This document shows, piece by piece, positions 8,636 to 10,000 of a DNA stretch of 10,000 nt (position 1 is its first letter; every line of letters begins with the position of its first letter). The translations under genes were made by a program, and so were the position numbers. Origin of the DNA: Prasinococcaceae sp. CCMP 1430 (Eukaryota; Prasinodermophyta; Palmophyllophyceae; Prasinococcales; Prasinococcaceae); assembly GCA_013416795.1 (NCBI GenBank), contig RQSC01000008.1:195996-205995 (forward strand), given 5' to 3'. The notes under the pieces are model-generated. The model worked only from the letters and a program-made list of their open reading frames with translations. It was not told the origin of the DNA and made no database searches.

Positions 8636-8641
8636 TTTATT
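8636..8641 (-). promoter_or_regulatory. Candidate polyadenylation signal for RIT1
   Basis: On the minus strand this reads AATAAA, inside an AT-rich island about 250 bases past the RIT1 stop. The canonical motif and its position in a 3' region fit a poly(A) signal. Many algae use other signals, so the assignment is tentative. Confidence 0.35.
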
Positions 8642-8703
8642 TTTGGGATTCTAACACTGCAGCTGAGACCAGTTTGTGGATATGTGGTTGGCCCAAGCAG
8701 ATA

Positions 8704-8717
8704 CTAGACTAGTCTAG
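8704..8717. repeat. Perfect 14-base palindrome
   Basis: CTAGACTAGTCTAG equals its own reverse complement. It sits at the edge of the AT-rich island between two convergent genes. It might be a protein-binding site or a cruciform-forming element; nothing else in the sequence indicates its role. Confidence 0.5.
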
Positions 8718-8891
8718 AGTACCCCAAAACAGTGCGGCACACTGGCAGGCGCTGCGCGCGACAGATGCGGAGGCGCGCGGGTCACAAATGTGTGCCAGCG
8801 CCGCATGCGGACTGCCACGCGCCCGGCGAGTGCTCACTGCCAGTGGCACGTCGCAGACCAATGTTGGTGTGCCATTTGATTATGCTTATTA

Positions 8892-10000
8892 TCATGTGTG
8901 TTGTTGCGGCGCGCGCGCATTGAGGCCCAGCGCGTCCTCAACGCCCAATCTGGCTGCCTTGAGGTTGGGGCGGCTCGGTCGCGCGCGCGGGTACAGCGCG
9001 CACACCGCCGCCGCCGCCCTTCTCATCGCCACCTTGGGATCGTCGATGAGGCTCTCCGCGGCCGACGCACTCGCGTCCGTGCCGCTCGCGAGCGGCAGAG
9101 GCATTGCAAGCGCGAGCGCGGCAGCAGCGCAGACGCAAACGTCGACGCCACCATCGCACCAGAGCAGCACGCGCTTCACACCGCGCGTCCGCCAAGCGCG
9201 CACAAGCGCCAGGGCGCGCGGCATTGCCTCTCGAAGCGACAGCGACTCTGGCGCGTCGCACGCCGCCGTCGATCCGCCCGGGCGTCTCGCTTTGCCTTCG
9301 CGCTTGCTCCCGGGCACGCGCAGCAGTGCAACGCGCCACGAGCCCGTCGGCTCCGTGCCACCCGCTACAGCGACCGCCAGCGCTTCCGAGCAGGTCAACC
9401 CGAGCATCGCGTCGACGTGCTCAAAGATGTCTGAGCGGATGGCACCCGCCGCCCCGCACAGCAGCAGACCACTGTCGCCAAGGCGCGTCGGGGTGCTGAC
9501 GCCTTCTGCCACATAAGTACTGCCCGCCCCACCATTAGTCTGATCGCCTGTGGCTGTCCCGCAGCGCCCGCCGGTCAGAAGCTTTGCAACCTCCGCCTCG
9601 CAATGCGCCCTGCCGCCGGCGAGGATGCGCTCTGAGTTGGCCCAGAAAGCGCCGGCCGTCAACGCGAGCTTCGACCGGCCAAGCCGCGCCCATGATTCCT
9701 CATCGTCGCCGGCGCCAGGCACTGCAAGCGCGCTCGAATGGCCGGGTGGTCAGGAGCGCCAGTACGCAAGCGGTTGAGGTCAACACTGTGCGTTGCAGCC
9801 GCGGATGGATGTGTGTCGCGACTCGACCACCCGCGCGTGCGCGCGTGCAGACGCGGCGCGAGCAGCGCGCATCACGCACCGTACAGCCAGCTCTGGTCGG
9901 AAGCCGCCGCGGCCCCCGCCGCTGTCCCCGCGCCCACGCTCTGCGCCGCGAGGACTGCAGCCTGGGCTGCCTGCGCCGCTGCGTCCGCGACTGGCATGCT
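8892..10000 (-). CDS. RIT1: RIT1, initiator tRNA A64-2'-O-ribosylphosphate transferase, 5' partial; exons 9880-10000 (continuing) and 8892-9721
   Basis: RIT1 adds ribosyl phosphate to A64 of the cytoplasmic initiator tRNA, which blocks its use in elongation; the activity is known from yeast and plants. The window holds the last 316 residues. Across the splice the protein reads SWLYVPGAGDDEESWARL, matching the family motif Y-V-Q-G-A-x-D-D, followed by GAFWANSERIL, the family's LFW segment. The C-terminal phosphatase-like domain is present: ALALVRAWRTRGVKRVLLWC with WCDGGVDVCVC near 9125-9161 (yeast/plant proteins have C..GED.SVCVC), then a helix ending ARPSRPNLKAA near 8950-8984, matching the family's NPSR..L motif. 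The upstream 40 residues are Ala-rich and poorly conserved. The frame is open to the window edge, so the catalytic N-terminal part lies outside. The apparent start at 9722 is a GTG that spans the acceptor and is not a start. Identification is by ordered motifs from memory of the family. Confidence 0.9.
9722..9879 (-). other. RIT1 intron (158 bases, phase 1)
   Basis: The donor is TACG|GTGCGT and the acceptor GCGCTTGCAG|TGC. A TCCTGAC branch-like site lies about 30 bases before the acceptor. Joining G to TG makes valine and gives LYVPGAGDDEE, the conserved RIT1 motif. An in-frame stop (TGA) just upstream of the acceptor rules out a read-through. A nearer AG (in TTCGAGCG) would put the downstream exon out of frame. 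Confidence 0.87.

Larger units (their letters stand above)
8413..8891. other. Convergent intergenic region between secreted-protein gene and RIT1
   Basis: These 479 bases lie between two facing stop codons. They hold a hairpin just after the plus-strand stop, a purine/pyrimidine alternating GTGTGCGCGCGCGC-like tract near 8553-8570, an AT-rich island at about 8632-8720 that contrasts with the surroundings, and a 14-base palindrome. Reading frames crossing this region show no recognisable protein sequence. Confidence 0.6.

Noticed and set aside
8788-9516. Plus-strand open frame of 242 codons opposite RIT1
   Set aside because: Ser/Ala-rich translation antisense to conserved RIT1 motifs, with no signature of its own.
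9720-9722. GTG start codon for the RIT1 open frame
   Set aside because: The G belongs to the intron acceptor AG. The valine codon is rebuilt from the upstream exon, and an in-frame stop lies just upstream in the intron.
1-10000. Prokaryotic operon, phage, CRISPR array, tRNA or rRNA
   Set aside because: Genes alternate strands, contain spliceosomal introns and belong to eukaryotic families. No regular repeat-spacer array, tRNA cloverleaf or rRNA-like segment was seen.

Overview
The window is a piece of GC-rich nuclear DNA from a unicellular eukaryote, most likely an alga or a related protist. Eukaryotic origin is clear: the four protein genes belong to eukaryote-only families or carry a secretory signal, and each is interrupted by at least one GT-AG intron whose removal restores a continuous, homologous protein. 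The TOG protein shares conserved C-terminal segments with plant MOR1, and the secreted protein resembles motifs I associate with haptophyte and stramenopile algae. A haptophyte is a reasonable guess, but the lineage cannot be fixed from this sequence alone.

Layout. (1) Positions 3-5498, plus strand: most of an XMAP215/MOR1/ch-TOG microtubule polymerase (TOG2 to TOG5, then the C-terminal helical region). The 5' end lies outside the window. A 96-base intron near the 3' end hides the true C-terminus. (2) Positions 5664-6898, minus strand: a complete three-exon RAD1 gene, the checkpoint clamp subunit of the 9-1-1 complex. It converges on the TOG gene across 165 bases. (3) Positions 6899-7486: a GC-rich divergent intergenic region with a nine-base repeat, an E2F-like site and a duplicated GC palindrome. 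(4) Positions 7487-8412, plus strand: a two-exon secreted protein with a DIYCW motif, an acidic DVDGDG loop and a Pro/Ala-rich tail. (5) Positions 8413-8891: a convergent spacer with an AT-rich island, a hairpin and a perfect 14-base palindrome. (6) Positions 8892-10000, minus strand: the C-terminal part of RIT1, the initiator-tRNA A64 ribosylphosphate transferase, in two exons and running off the window.

The genes alternate in strand and do not form a functional unit. Their roles (microtubule growth, DNA-damage checkpoint, an extracellular protein, initiator tRNA marking) are unrelated housekeeping or surface roles. The shared feature is splicing. Four of five introns start GTGCG, and those four carry a CTGAC branch-like site 25-35 bases before a GCAG acceptor. 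I found no mobile element, CRISPR array, rRNA or tRNA, and no new multi-gene system. The most useful results are the four reconstructed split genes and the lineage-specific insertions inside RAD1.
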